From the NCBI GenBank assembly GCA_903863015.1, contig CAIPAI010000057.1:62001-126000 (forward strand): a stretch of DNA of 64,000 bases, given 5' to 3'. The notes under the pieces are model-generated. The model made no database searches. It worked only from the letters and a program-made list of their open reading frames with translations, and was not told the origin of the DNA. The stretch comes from an uncultured Actinomycetes bacterium (GTDB lineage: Bacteria; Actinomycetota; Actinomycetes; Nanopelagicales; Nanopelagicaceae). This document shows, in pieces, positions 37,101-52,100 of the stretch (position 1 is its first letter; every line of letters starts with the position of its first letter). The position numbers were made by a program, and so were the translations under genes.

Positions 37101-40100
37101 TGGAGTCGTGCGCTTGGTTCGCCATTCGCACAACCGGTCAGCGGAAATGTCACTGTGACTTTGAGTGGCTTGACCAATGGTCAGCAATATCTCGCGCGCA
37201 TCACGGCAAATGCTTCCTCTGGCTCGAGTACATATGCCATGAAGAATTTCATTCCCGCGGGCGCACCTAATTCTCCATCATGGGTAGATACCACGCCGTC
37301 GAATGGCAGCGTTGCACTCCGCTGGTCTGCACCAAGTGATAACGGTGGCTCTGCGGTTTCTTCGTACACGATTGTGGCTACAGCATCTACGGGAGAGACA
37401 ATTACCGTTTCGACTGGCAATGCGAATACATCGCTCGTCCTCACCGGCTTGACTAACGGGAAGAGCTACACCGCAAAGATCAAAGCAGTAACTGCGCGTT
37501 CAAGTGCGGGCGCCTTCTCGGCAGCATCATCAAGCTTCACGCCGGCTGCGAGCTCATCATCAGTGTCGGCCCTCAGTGCGACCGCTGAAGATTCACAAGT
37601 AACGCTGACTTTCACATCGGTTGCGGGGGCTTCGTTCTACGAGGTCGGTTGGAGTTCCTCTGACGGAACCGACGGACTCGAGGTGGCTGCGGGCAGCACT
37701 GGTTCTACCCAAACCGTAGTGATTCCGCTCCTCACGAATGGACTCGATTACGTATTCACGGTAACTACTTTGAACGCCGCTCGCGAGACGCAAGGAAGCG
37801 CAGTCACCACTGGCACTCCTGGTAGTAGGCCAGATGCACCCACTGGAGTTACTGCCTTGCCTGGAGCCGGCAATGCCATCATTTCGTGGACGGCACCTGC
37901 AAATACTGGCGGAGCACCACTGACGGCTTACATCATCACGCCATCATCAGGAAGCGCGCTCAACACAGGATCGACTGCTACCAGTTACACCTTCAGTGGT
38001 TTGACGAATGGCACTCCGTACACCTTCACCGTGCAGGCAGTCTCTGGATTTGGAACGTCCGTTGCAAGTTCTTCATCTGGCGTTGTCATTCCTGCGACCG
38101 CTCCAGGTTCACCTACTGGCCTCACGGTCTCTTCGCGTAATCAATCGCTCTTACTTACTTTTGCGGCGCCGAGTTCGACTGGAGGCGTATCGCTCTCCGG
38201 CTACGTAATCGAAACCAGCGGTGATGGTTCGACCTGGATCGCTGTTGATCCATCGAATATTTCACGTGCAAGCGCTACTGCAACCACGGTGACGATCGCA
38301 GGCCTTACTAACGGCTCGGCAATCTTCGTTCGAGTGAGTGCTAAGAATGCAGCAAACGTTGTAGGCGCAGGTGCGGTAGCAACCGGAACCCCGTTAGCGC
38401 CTGCGGATGCACCCACCTTTAGCGCAGTGGCAAGTGATGGAAGTGCAAAGGTGAGTTGGATTGCGCCTACGAATACTGGTGGTGCAGACCTTGATACATT
38501 CCGCATCTTGATCAACTACGGTGGCGCCTACGAAACGCAAACCGTGCTTGCGGGCGTCTCTGAATACACCAAGAGTGGCCTCACGAACGGCGTAGCAGTC
38601 AACTTCATCGTGCAGTCACACACAATCGCTGGTTACTCAACAAATAACACGCCTGTGTCGGTTACGCCGGTGGGTGTGCCCGGGCCAATCGCTATCGGTA
38701 CTTTCACGCTGACCCCTACCTCCGGTCAAGTGGTCGCAACGTGGCTGCCACCAAGTAGTAATGGTGGCTCGGCGCTTACGGGCTATATCGCTGAAGCTTC
38801 AACAGACTTTGGCGCCAGTTGGAGTACGGTCGCAACTCTCGGCGCAAGTGATACGCGCACAGTAACGATTAGTGGACTTACAAATGGTGTTGCGGTCTCA
38901 GTACGTATCTCGTCAGTGAATGCGATTGGCACCAGTCTTGGCGTATCAAAGCAAGCCACCCCAAGTGGTCCTCCGGGACGTCCAAGTGGCCTTACGGCAA
39001 CACCATCTGGCGTTGGCGTAGCAACGCTGACGTGGAGTTCACCTTCCGATACTGGCGGCTTGAGCATTACTGGGTACATCGTGCAACGTCGTGTTCAAGG
39101 AACTTTGACGTGGAGTTTGGCTACCGGTGATACCGGAAATAACGGTACCTACTATTCAGCAACTGCTCTCGACGGTGGTGTGACTTACGAGTTCCGTGTT
39201 GCGGCACGTAATCCAATCGCCGGTGACTATTCCGAGATCGCATCCGTAACAGCCGCTGGTAGTGCAGGTGCTCCTTCAATCAACTACATCACTCCATCTA
39301 ACAAGGCGCTCGCTTTGAGTTGGAACGCACCAACTGTGGCGCCGGGTGTCACGATCTCGGGTTACGAGGTTGGCTACAGCGCTGATGGCCGCAACTGGAA
39401 TACCGCTTCTCCATCACCTTCTGGCACCACGTACACGTTGGCACCCGCAGCGCCAAACGAATTGGTGAACGGTACTCCTTACTTGGTGCGTATCGCCGCG
39501 ATTGTGGGTGGCGCATCTGGTACCTACTTCATTGGATTCGGAACGCCGGCAAACGTTCCAGCGGCGCCTACGAGCCTGGTAGCAGCGGCGCAGGATTCTT
39601 CAGTGTTGCTTTCGTGGACTACTCCTTCATCTAATGGTTCCCCCATCAGCGATTACCGCGTCAATATTTCGCCAGCGCGCGCAGATAGTTCGGTATCCGT
39701 CATGGTGGGATCTTCGTCGAACGCAGCTACGGTCTCTGGCCTCACAAATGGTGTGAGTTACACGTTCTCCATTCAAGCCCTCAACGTCGCCGGCTATTCA
39801 AGCGCCTCTGCTAGCGCAATTGCCACTCCACTCGTTGCACCAGGTGCTCCAAAGAACTTGACGCTCACTCCGTCGAGTGCAACCCAAACAACTCTGACTT
39901 GGATTGCTCCTGATACGACAACGGTGACTGCTACGCCCATCAGTTATGACCTGCAGTGGAGCTCGAACGGAATTACATGGTCAAACGTCGAAACTACGAC
40001 TGCTACCGCATTCACCTATACCTTCACTTCTGGTGTAGCTGATGGCAGCAAGTTCTACGCTCGTGTAGCGGCTGTTACCGTGAATGGTCGCGGCGCCTTT

Positions 40101-43100
40101 GCTACCACGGCGATCAGCAAGGGTTGGAAGCCGTCTCCAACAACTGCGCCAGCGATTACCAGTTTGAGCGATAAGACTGTTGGTCTTTCATGGAACGCTC
40201 CGGCAAGCAACGGATACCCCATTGTGGGATATCGCGTTGAGTACGCTGCGCCTGGAACGCTGCAGAGCGGTTCCTGGACAGTTGCGTTCGCGAATACCGG
40301 ATCCAACGGAACGAATGCACAATTCACGAGCAGCGCCCTCACTAACGGCACTGCCTACATCTTCCGCGTACTTGGTATTAACGGTGTCGGTACCGCCGAA
40401 ACGGGTACCGCCAGTTCAAATGCCACACCACGTGCATTAGCTACCTCGCCACAATCGTTGATGGTTGGCCCAGCTACTTACTCAGTAGGTACTGACTCAA
40501 GCGGCAAACTCTCACTCACGTGGGATCCACCAGCTGCACTCGGTGGCGGAAATATTGCTTACTACTTAGTGCAGACCAGTACTGACGCAGTCACATGGAG
40601 CGCCGGCGATACCACCACTGCGGCACCTTCAAATGCTGGTCCGTTCATTGTGAGCGGATTGACGAATGGTCAACCTACATATGTCCGCGTTGCTGCGGTC
40701 ACTGAAGTGGGTCCGGGCGCATGGGGTACTGGAAGCGCTACGCCGCGTACGGTTCCGTCGGGAATTTCTAATCTTTCAGCAACTAGCACTGATCACGCCC
40801 TCAACCTTTCGTGGACAGCTCCAGCCACAGGCGGTTCACCTATCGTGGGCTACGCGGTTTACATCGCACTTTCAACTGATGCCTCGTACACCTTGGTGAC
40901 GAGCAATACCAACTCGCTCTCCACGAACTACACGGTCAACACAATCGGATCGAGCGCGCTCGCCAACGGCACGCAGTACAAGACATATGTGAAGGCAATT
41001 AACGCTGCAGGTGTGGGCGCTACGTCCAACGTCTACACCGGCGTACCTGCTGGCCCCGCAGCTGCACCAGGATCATTGATCGCATCTCCATCGAGTTCTA
41101 CGTCGGTGGGCTTGCTCTGGAGTGCACCTTCTGACTTTGGCGGCGGAAGCCTTACCGGATTTATGGTTCAGAAGAGTCTCGATGGTTTGAACTGGACGAC
41201 ACAGACCACCACTGGCCCCACCGTCTTCACCGGAACGGTCACCGGTTTGCTCGCCGGACAAACGGCCTTCTTCCGCGTCGCAGCTATCACTGATGGTTCT
41301 ATCACCGGTAACTTCATCGTGAGCTCGGCAGCGCCTACTTCAACTCCAAGTGCACCGCAGAGCCCAGTAGCATCACCCACCTCGCTTACTCAAGTCACTG
41401 TCACTTGGGCGCCACCTACAAGTAGTGGTGGTCGCGCACTCACTGGCTACCACATTGAGTACAAGTTGGCATCGGATACCACGTGGGTCACTGCGATCGA
41501 TGACACCTCTTCTTTGGGTAGCAGCGTGGCACTCCTTACGGCCTACTCAATCGCTGGTCTTGCAACGGGTAGTACCTATGACATTCGCGTGGCTGCACGC
41601 AACGGTTCCGGTGCCGGCGATCTCGGTCCTACATCTGCAAAGGTCACCACCACGATCACGGCAGCGCCTGGCCAACCACAAGCGTTCGTAGCGACTTCTG
41701 GCGATCAACAGATCGTGCTCTCATGGAGCGCGCCAGTTGATGCCAGCTCTATCACCGGTTACAAGGTCGAGAAGTACAACGGTTCGTCATGGGTTACAGA
41801 AACCACTACGGCGACCACCGTCACTTCATACACCTTTGGATCGTTGGCAAATGGTTCGAACTACATCTTCCGCATCACGACCTTCAATAACTTGGGTTCC
41901 GGAACGCCGCTACCGATTAGCGCTACGCCATTCGGTGCACCTGCGGCACCTACCGCGCTCGCAGTGAAGCAGACCAGCGGTCAACTCCTCGTGACATGGG
42001 CACCACCAGCCACGGGCACCACCGGTGGATCTGCTGTAACTGCATACGTACTTGAGTTCACCGACTCCACCACTGCAACAGTAGAGACGGTCACGGTTAC
42101 CGGAACGTCCTATTCGAAGAGCACGATTGTCGGACACACGTACCTAGTCCGCGCTGCATCGCAGACTGCACCGATCGCAACTGCGTCTGCTCCAAGCGGG
42201 CTCACCACAACGTCAACGACCACCGGCGCCTACAGTGCGCAGGTATCACCTACTGTCGCAGCACTGCCCACTGAACCTACGAACTTGCAACTCCTAGCAA
42301 GCTCAGGTGCCCTTCAAGTGACATGGGATACTCCAACTTCTGGCGCCCCAGATAACTACCTTGTCGATTACTCCACCAACGGTTCTATCTGGACGCGGGT
42401 AGCAACTGTTTCCTATAGTGCTGCACGCGTAGCAAACATCAACAGCCTCACCAATGGTGTGCCGATCCTGGTTCGTGTTGCCGGTTCCGTTGTTGCGGGA
42501 ACTGGTCCATTCTCGGTGAAGAGCGCAACACCTTCAACGGTTCCGGGCGCGCCATCTTCAGTCACTGTCATTCGCCAGAATGCTGGTCTCTTTGTTACTT
42601 GGAATGCGCCAACTGATAACGGCGGTGCTCGTATCGATACTTACACAGTTCGCGTGGTGTCGAGTTCAGACACATCAACGGTTCTCGAGACCGCCACTGT
42701 GACCGGAGAAGTTTCCTCACGTCTGATGACCACGCGCGCCTTGAATACTTACAAGGTCTTCGTCACGGCCGCGAATGCAAATGGCGTGGGCGCGGGAAGT
42801 GCCTACGTTGCTGAAGTGAGCATTCCAGGGTCGATTTCAACCATCTCTAAGGTGGAAATCTCAACAGCTGGAGATCAGGTGATTCTCACTTGGAGTAGCG
42901 CCGTTGATGCCACTGAATATTTGGTGGAAACCCGCACTGCAGCTTCGAGCAGTTGGAGCGTGGGCACCGTGGTGACGGCACCTGCAGTAACAAAGACTCT
43001 TGTTGGGCTCACCAATGGTGCGACGTACTACGCGCGTATCACAGGTCGCAATCTTCAAGGATCTGGACCGAGCTCAGTAGTGGCGATCACTCCGATTCGT

Positions 43101-46100
43101 TTGGCTTCAGCGCCGCAAGAAGTAACTTCGCAGTCTTCATCACAGAGCACTGGACTCGTGCTCTGGAAGGCACCTGCTGATATAGGTGGTTCAGTAATCA
43201 CTGGTTATGTCATCGAAACTTCAACGGTAACTGCCTCTGCAAGCACCGTGGTGCAAAACTCTTCAACCACCATCTTTACTCTCACAGGTTTGAACTCACC
43301 TGAAACTTATACGGTTCGAATTGCTGCTATCACGCCTGCGGGTCAAGGTCCTTGGTCGGACACGGCAACTTTAACGACGGTTCCTGATGCTCTTGGTATC
43401 ACTATCTCCAATGTTGTTGTCACATATCCTGCAAGTAATGCAACGTCAATTTCCTGGACTGACTCCGATATCACCACGGTTTCTTACACAGTCTCCTACA
43501 CCTATGGATTAAGTGGATCCTACGTAGATACGACAACCGCAACGCCAGCGATAGATCTGACGGCTCTCACCAACGGAACGAACTACTTTGTCCGTATCAG
43601 TTCTAGTAATGGTTCTACTTCCTCACCATTTGTCATCACCTCATTTACACCACGCACCTCTCCTCTTGCAGTGAATTCTTTGACAGCAAGTTCGAATATC
43701 GGAGCGCTCTCACTTTCTTGGTCGGCGCCAACGGACTTAGGCGGATTGCCGTTGATCGGCTATCGAGTCGCACTCTCTGATTCGAGTAGTGGACTTCTCT
43801 CAACGGAGACAATCACGGCAACGAGTAAGACCTTCAACGGCCTCTCCACAAGTGAGAGCTACACGGTTTCGGTGACAGCTGTTACCGGCGTCAACGGTGA
43901 GACTCCGCTTGTAGGGATAGATTCCACTCTTACTGGTTTGCAGGTATACGCCCGGGCAGCCGCTCTTTCAATCAATACGCCAACCCCGACCAGCGGGGGA
44001 GCGATCGTTACTTGGCCAGTGCCATCTGCTGCATCACTCTTTAACGGTACAAACCTCGGCTACCACGTCGAAGTGAGCACTTCGAGTTCGGCGTGGAGTG
44101 ATGTGGCAACTCCAAGTATTTCCTCTGATGGCACCACCGCGACTTTGACGCTCTCCAGCCTGGTCAACGCAACCACGAACTTCATTCGCGTCAGCGTGCT
44201 CACAGAGGCCGGATATGGCGAGCCAGCTGTCACTGCAGTAACACCCACGGGTACGCCATCGAAGCCACTCGGTGTTGCCATAACGCCAAGTGATCGACAA
44301 GCAGTTATCAACTGGCAGACGCCTGCATACACCTATGGTTCGGTGATAACGGGCTACCGCTTGACCTATACCGAGTCAGGCACTGCAAATGTTTCTACCG
44401 AAACGGTGACTGCAACAACGACAAAGACAAAGACGGGTCTGACAAACGGCACGACTTACCGCGTTGAAATCGTAGCGTGCACACTTCCTGGCGCTGACTG
44501 CAGCTCACTTGTTGGCGATACGAGTACTGCAGTCGCGTTCACGCCATTTACTCTCTCGGAAAGCGTAGAAACGTTAACTGCCACGAGCGGCGATGCCCGA
44601 GTCACACTTGGCTGGAACACTCCTCGTGATAACGGTGGATTGCCGCTCGTCTCATACTTTGTTGAACGAAGCGAAAATGGCGCCACGTGGACTTCTGTGG
44701 GGAGTACGAATCACGTACTTGGAACGCCTGCTTATTCCGTTGTCGATACCGGAACATCTGGTGCACCAATCGTGAACGGCACTACTTACTTCTACCGCGT
44801 CACGCCATATACAAATGCCGGTCAGGGCCCAGCACGCACCATCTCTGCGCGACCAGCAGGTGCGGCTGGAAAGCCCACCGGACTTGGTGCAGTTGCCAGC
44901 AGTGGTCAAGCGCAAATTACTTGGAGTTCGCCGACGGTTGACGGCGGACGTGCCATCACGAATTACACGGTGCGCATCTCTCCCGTAGTGGGAGGTTCGG
45001 AGACCTTCACGGTGGGCTCGGCAACCACGTCATACTTGCTCTCGGGCGTCTCTAATGGTGTTACCTACACGATTTCTGTGGCGGCATTCAACGGTGCACT
45101 CGGTTCTTACTCCGACACCATTACCGCGACCCCTGCTGCATTAGCCGGGTCCGTTCAGGCACTGACACCAATCACGGGTCAGAGTTCAGGATTGGTTCGC
45201 CTTGAGTGGGATACCCCCACAGTTGCCGCTGGTATCACCAACTACTTAGTCGAGAAGAGCCTCAACGGATCGGTCTGGTCAACACTCACTTCTCTCTCGG
45301 CAACGAGTGCGGGGCATTATGTCTACGAAGCCACTGGCCTCACCGATGGCACTAGTTACTTCTTCCGCGTCAGCGCACTCACTGCTGCCGGGACTGGCCC
45401 CGGTGCGGTGACATCTTCCACGCCGACCGGACCACCTCCGGCTCCGACGGGCCTGAGCGTGAGCTCGGATCAAGGCGCGGCCAACATCGCTTGGAGCGCA
45501 CCCATTTACGTCGGCGTCGTAGCTAGTTACGACGTGGAGTACTGCGATCTGACTGCAGTATCGAGCGCCTGCACCACGATCAACCTTGGCGCATCGAGCA
45601 CTCGCACTTCAGTATCTGTCTCTAATGGAAAGCCATACTCCTTCCGAGTGCTCGCGCGCAGCTCGACGTCGGCCGGTACCTGGAGTGACACCGTCACCGC
45701 AACTTCCTACTCACCACCGGGTGCACTTTCTTCGCTTAACACAGTCGCTGGCAATGCGTCAGTGGCGCTCTCATGGAATGTCCCTGATGTATCGGCCCTT
45801 GGCGGCATGCCGTCACCTGTATACGTTGTTGAGTACTCCGGTAACGGTGGTGCGAGTTGGACCCTCTCCACTTCGAGCATCACTGGTCCCACGAGTGGCC
45901 GAGTAGCTACCAATATCACCGGCCTCACTAATGGAACTTCGTACCTCTTCCGTGTTGCGCTCTTTAACGCCACGACCTCTCGCTACGGCCAATACTTAGT
46001 CTCGGCTGCCACTCCAGCCCGCCGCTCAGATGCACCCACTGGGCTTACTGCGCTCTTGCCTCTTCCTGCAGCTGCCGGTGTGGTGAATGTTGCGTGGGTT

Positions 46101-49100
46101 GCACCTACGTCAACTGGTGGATTCCCGATTACTGGATTCCAGATTCAATACGTCACAAGTTCGCCAGGAACCACGCCGCCGACCACGGGTTGGTCAGTAT
46201 TGATTGGATCTAACAACGACGGCTCGAGCACGACTTACCAAGCAACTGGTCTCTCGTCGAACTATCAGTACACCTTCCGCACAGCCGCAATTACGCCAGC
46301 TGGTCTTGGTGACTTCTCACTGGTTGATGATGATTCCACGATAAAGCCAGCAGGATTCGCGGCAGCACCAGCGGCGATCAATGCGGTAATCAATTCTTCA
46401 ACGGCTGTTACCGCTTCTTGGAGCTCCGTACCCGTGGGTAGCCTCGGCGGCGGTACCTTTGATTGGTATCGCGTGGAGCGCAGCGCGAATGGTGTTGATT
46501 GGACGCTTGCCGACACCACAACAGCGCTCTCGTATCAATTCACTGGATTAACACCTGGTGATCGCCTCTTTATTCGCGTGAGTGCGAAGACCTCTGCAGG
46601 TGTGGGCGATGCCGCGGTCACGCTGGTAACTCCAAGTGCGATTCCATCCATACCAGTCATTGGTGGCGTATCGGCAAATAGCGATGGCACCGCAACTGTT
46701 ACGTGGACCGCCGGAGCAAGCAACGGTTCAACAGTGACGAGCTACTTACTTGAGCAATCTACCGATGGCTCAACTTGGATCTCAGCCAAGACCACCGAGC
46801 CGCTGCTGGCCACATCATCTTCGTCATACTCAGCTAACGTCATCAACTTGCAAGCTGCAACGACGTATCGATTCCGCGTGAAAGCGGTGTACGCAGCAGG
46901 CCTTACCTCGGCTGCCACTGGCGCGAGCGGGATCGTTCAAGTAGCCCTCTCATCAACTCCTGGCGCACCACAGAGTTTGGTCCTGACTCCAGGTGATGGA
47001 CAGATCGCGATCACGTGGCAGGCACCGGTGGTTGATTCTTCGACTGCTTCCATCACCGGTTACGACATCGATCGCAGTACCGATGGTTCGACGTGGGCAA
47101 TTGTGGCCCGCAATGTCGCAGCTGGCGGAACGCTCGCATCTACCATTTCGCCGCTCGCTAACGGCGTGCGTTACTACATCCGTGTTACGACGGTTTCGGC
47201 TCTGGGTTCTGTCGGAAACGCTGTCAAGAGCGCAACACCTGCAACGCTGCCGAGTAGCGCAGAGTCACTCACCGCAACAAGTGTTTCGTCGACGCGTATT
47301 GATCTGGCGTGGAATGCACCAGCGAATACTGGCGGCGCCGAGATCTTGGGTTACACCATCAACATCAATGATGGTTCAGGTTGGGCTCCTGCACTTAACG
47401 GTGCTCGCGTCGTCTCTTCACCGGCATCAATCACGGGCCTTACCCCCGGTACTTCCTACGCTTTCCATATTCACGCAGTTAACTCGGTCGGCGAAAGCGT
47501 TCAGAGTAACGAAGCGAGCGCTCTTACCTTTATCAACGCTACGGTTCCACAGAACTTCCGTGCACGTGGTGGCGGAAGTGGAACTGTCATCCTCACGTGG
47601 GATCCACCTGTCTCCACTAATGGTCTTGCCGTGACCTCCTACACTGTCCAATACTCGTTCGACGGTGGCTCCTGGACAGTTGGAAGTGTTTCGGGAAGTA
47701 CCTTGACTAAGACGTTGACTGGTTTGGTGGATGGCCACACGTACTTCTTCCGCGTTCAAGCTATTACGGCATCAGGTAACGGTGCGGTAGCGGCCACGAT
47801 TGGTATCCCAGCAACCGTCGCCGATGCCCCTACTAACTTGACTGCTGTGGTCTCCGGTGACCGTCGCGTCTCGATCACTTGGACGGCGCCCACAAATACT
47901 GGCGGAACGCCGGTAACGGATTACCAGATCGAAACCTCTGTAGATGCAGGCGTCAGGTGGACCATATTCACTAAGGGTGGCGCCATCACCTCACCGTCCT
48001 TTGTACTGACTGCACTCAACGGCGGAGTCGATTACCAGATTCGCGTGAGCGCTATCACGAGTGCAGGTACTGGTTCGGCATCTCTTCCTGCGATGGCAAC
48101 AGTGCTGGCGCTTCCGGCAGCACCTGCGGGCGTTGTGGTCACTTCGCAAAACTTGAGCCTCAAACTCGATTGGAGCGCGCCCAGCGGCCTAGTCACGAGT
48201 TACCGCGTGGAGTACAGCGAGAATGGATCTACGTGGACCACGGCTACCACTTCCGCTGGCTTGAACGCCACCACTTCGGCGATCACTCATACAATCACCG
48301 GCTTGGTGAATAGTCGCCTCTACTTCGTCCGTGTCACAGGTACGAATGCTGCTGGAATGGGAACCGGTGCGGTCACATCAGGCATCCCAGCTACCACTCC
48401 TTCTGCTCCAACTTCATTGACGGCCAGCGGAATTATTAACCAGGTCTTGCTCTCCTGGGTTGCGCCACCAGCGACAGCTATTGGTACTGGTGGTGCACCT
48501 ATTACGGGTTACAAGATCGAGGTGAATGATGGCGGCGGATGGAAGACTTCCATTGCAAACACTGGATCGTCTTCAACGTCTGCGCCTATCTCCACTGTCG
48601 ATGGCACCGTTGCTCTCTCGCCGAGCGCCTCACCGTCGTACCAATTCCGCGTTTCAGCAATTAACAGTGCGGGTGCTGGTACGGCAAGTAATATCGTCAC
48701 TTCGTTGCCGATTGCGCAGCCAGGCGCCGTAGCCTCATTGACCGCAACCCCATCATCGGGTCAAGTCACTCTGAATTGGTCGGCATCAACTGGTTCACTC
48801 GTAGGTTACGTTGTTGAGCGCAGCACGAACGGCACTACCTGGACCACTGCCACGACGACATCACCGAGCACTCTCTCGTACTTAGCCGCAGGGCTTACTA
48901 ACTCGACCACTTATTACTTCCGCGTGTCAGCGCTCAGTAACGTAGGTGCTGGTACCCCAGCAGTTATTAGCTCGATGCCAGTCAGCACCCCTGGCGCACC
49001 CACGAGCTTTGCGGCTGCAGTGGTCGGTAGCACTGTGAAACTCACCTGGGTTGCTCCGGTAAGTAATGGTGGCGCGGCCATCACAAATTACTCGGTTGAG

Positions 49101-52100
49101 TCATCATCTAATGGCACCACTTGGAGCGCGACTTCAACGCAGCCATCGGGTACCGCAACGTCGGTATCGCTTACTGGAATTTCAGGAACCCTCAGTTACC
49201 GCGTTAAGGCGGTTAACTCGCAAGGTAGTAGCCCGGCAAGTAGCGTCGTGACTGCGCAAGCATTATCAGCACCTTCACCAGTAGGCGTGCTCACACTTGT
49301 TCCACTTGACTCTTCGCTTCGTGTTGATTGGAGTGATTCGAGCACCACCACTACTTCTTATCGTGTGGAGTGGGCCCTCGCCTCTAACGCTTCACTCTGG
49401 ACCGCGGTATCTCCTTCCGTACCTAAGCCAGTGAGCGGTAGTGCGGTGACCACAACCATCAGTGGTTTGACGAATGGCATTGCCTACATGGTTCGCGTTA
49501 GCGGTGAGAACAGTGCTGGTATTGGTGCATCCTCCATTGGCGCTGGTACACCACGTGCACCTGCGGCAGCTCCAGCAAACTTCCAAGTTCTTAATGACAA
49601 TGGTGATGCAGTTCTTTCGTGGACTGCGTCTGCCTCTGGTGGTGCACCTATCGTTGGTTACCGCATCGAGACGGCCACCGCTGGAACGTGGAGCGTGGCG
49701 GTGGCAAATACCAACTCAAGTGCCACGAACTATCGCGTTACTGGTCTTGCTATCGGAACGACCTACTCGTTCCGCGTCACTGCGATCACTAGCGATTCAT
49801 ACGGGTCGCTAGTGGGAAGTACCTCTGCAGAAGTTTCCTTGACTTCGGTCGCTGCGCCAACATCTGCCACGACCATCACGGTCACGCCAAAGAACGGCGC
49901 AGTCGATCTTGCCTGGACAACAGTCGCTGATGCGTTGGCCTATCGTGTTGAATACAGCACCAACGGAGTGACGTGGACCAACCTCTACGCTTCAACGCAG
50001 CTGACCTCTATTAGCAACATCAGCGGTCTCACGAATGGTGTTAACTACTTCTTCCGCGTCACCGCCTTCAACGACATCGGGCCTGGTCCAGCATCGATCG
50101 CATCTGAGGCGCCACGTGGCCCAGCAACCAAGCCGTTGAGCATCGGCGCGGTGGCCGACTCCAACCTCGGAGTGAGCTTGAGTTGGTCGGTACCGTCCTC
50201 TACCGGTGGTGTGGCAATCCAGAAGTACCGCATTGGAGTAACGCCAAACGGTGGATCACGCACGACTGTTGATACCACCGACAATGCGACGAACTACCGA
50301 GTGAGTGGTTTGACTAACGGTGGAACTTATATCTTCGACGTGTCTGCATTGACTGCTCAGACCGGTGAAGTCACCTACACCTTGGGCGCCTCATCAGACA
50401 CCATTACTGCGGTTGCAAACCTCTCCACAAGTTCGCTGGTGGCACCGGCATCGTTGAGTTTGGCAATTGCAGCTAAAACACCTTCGGTTGCTATCCGGAT
50501 AACGTGGACCGCGCCAGTCGGTGTCACACCTACCCGCTACCTCGTACAAGCGGGCGAGCGGTCAACGACTGGTACCACAGTCTGGCGTCCAGTTCGCGTG
50601 AGCAAGGTAGATGCGAATTCTTCGCCTGTAGGAGGAACGGATTGGTTCATCACTCCGACGAGCGATACCAGCACTTCTACCCCGTCCACCGTGCTCGGCG
50701 GCAGCGTTCTATCGATCGATGTCATTGGCCTCTACGACACCTCGACCGCCACGACATCTTCAGCCTTTACCATCGGTCGCTCATATGTCTTCCGTGTGAT
50801 CGCCGATACGGGAATCACCTTCGATAACACAACTGTTCGTGGTGGCGTGAGCTACCTCAAGGCCAAGACCCTAAAGAGTGCGGCCCCAGTTGCTGGTCCA
50901 GTTATCCCAGTGAAGAGCGTCAACCTCGTTACTGAAAATAGCGATGGTTCCGTGGCTACTGTGGCGTTGACTTCCGTACCTGATGCGCCTACTTCAGTGC
51001 TTGCTAACAACGTTGGTCCAAGCAAGGTGGGTGTCACGTGGACCTCTCCATTGAACACAGGTGATCTTCCACTTGATGGCTATGAAGTCACCATTGTGAA
51101 CGGTGGAAGTACCGAAACCGCTACCGTCACTTCTAACTCATATATTTACTCTGGTATTGCCGGCGTAACGTATACCTTCACAGTCAAGGCCATTAACGCA
51201 GAAGGCCTTTCAGTGGCTTCGGCTTCGGCGTCGGCCACCGCGCGCGCGGTGACGGCCATCGTTCCTACTTCGGTCGCAACTTCTCTCGGTGCCGCAGACT
51301 CGGGTCGAGTCACCTTAAGTTGGTCAGTTGCGTCCGAAAGCGATGTCACTGGCTACACGATCGAGCGTTCCGAAAATGGTGTGACTTGGACGGCGATTGG
51401 TGCGCTCACCGTCGCTTCATCTGGTTCTGCCACCTCGCGTAGCTTTGTGGTGGGTAATCCAGCCGCGACGGGTGCAATCAACGGCAATCCCGCACTTATT
51501 TCCGGACATGCTTACTTCTTCCGCGTCGCCGCAACCAACAGCGCTGGTGTCGGTTCTTACGGATCGGCTTCAGCAATTCCACTTGGCACGCCAAACGCGC
51601 CAGTAGTAAGTGGCGTCGGGCGCGATGGTTCGGCCATTCTGCTCTGGAGTCCACCAACTGATCCCAAGGGTCGCAGTATCACTGGCTATGAAGTGCTCTA
51701 TCCAAATGGTTCTGCCGTCTCCTGTGGCACTTCAGGTCTCGAGACCTCCTGCACGGTGAGCGTTGGTCAAGGCGGTGCAGCCATCGTGAACGGAACGCCT
51801 CTCACGCTTCGGGTCCGGGCCACCTTCGTCGACGTACTGAATATTGGAACTCCCGGTCGTGGTGATTCTTCAACCGTCACCGTCACTCCCGTGGGTGTCC
51901 CCGATGCGCCGATTTCAGGAAGTTCAGTAGCAACCAGCCGGCAACTCGTACTCAACTGGTCGATGACTGGCGCACCTGGATTCTCGGCAGCCAACGCACC
52001 AACGGGTTACGAAATTGAACAACTCACGGGTGGATCTTTCAATACCATTGCCACCATTTCGAATGCGACTACTTTTACTTATACGGTCGGCTCACTTACC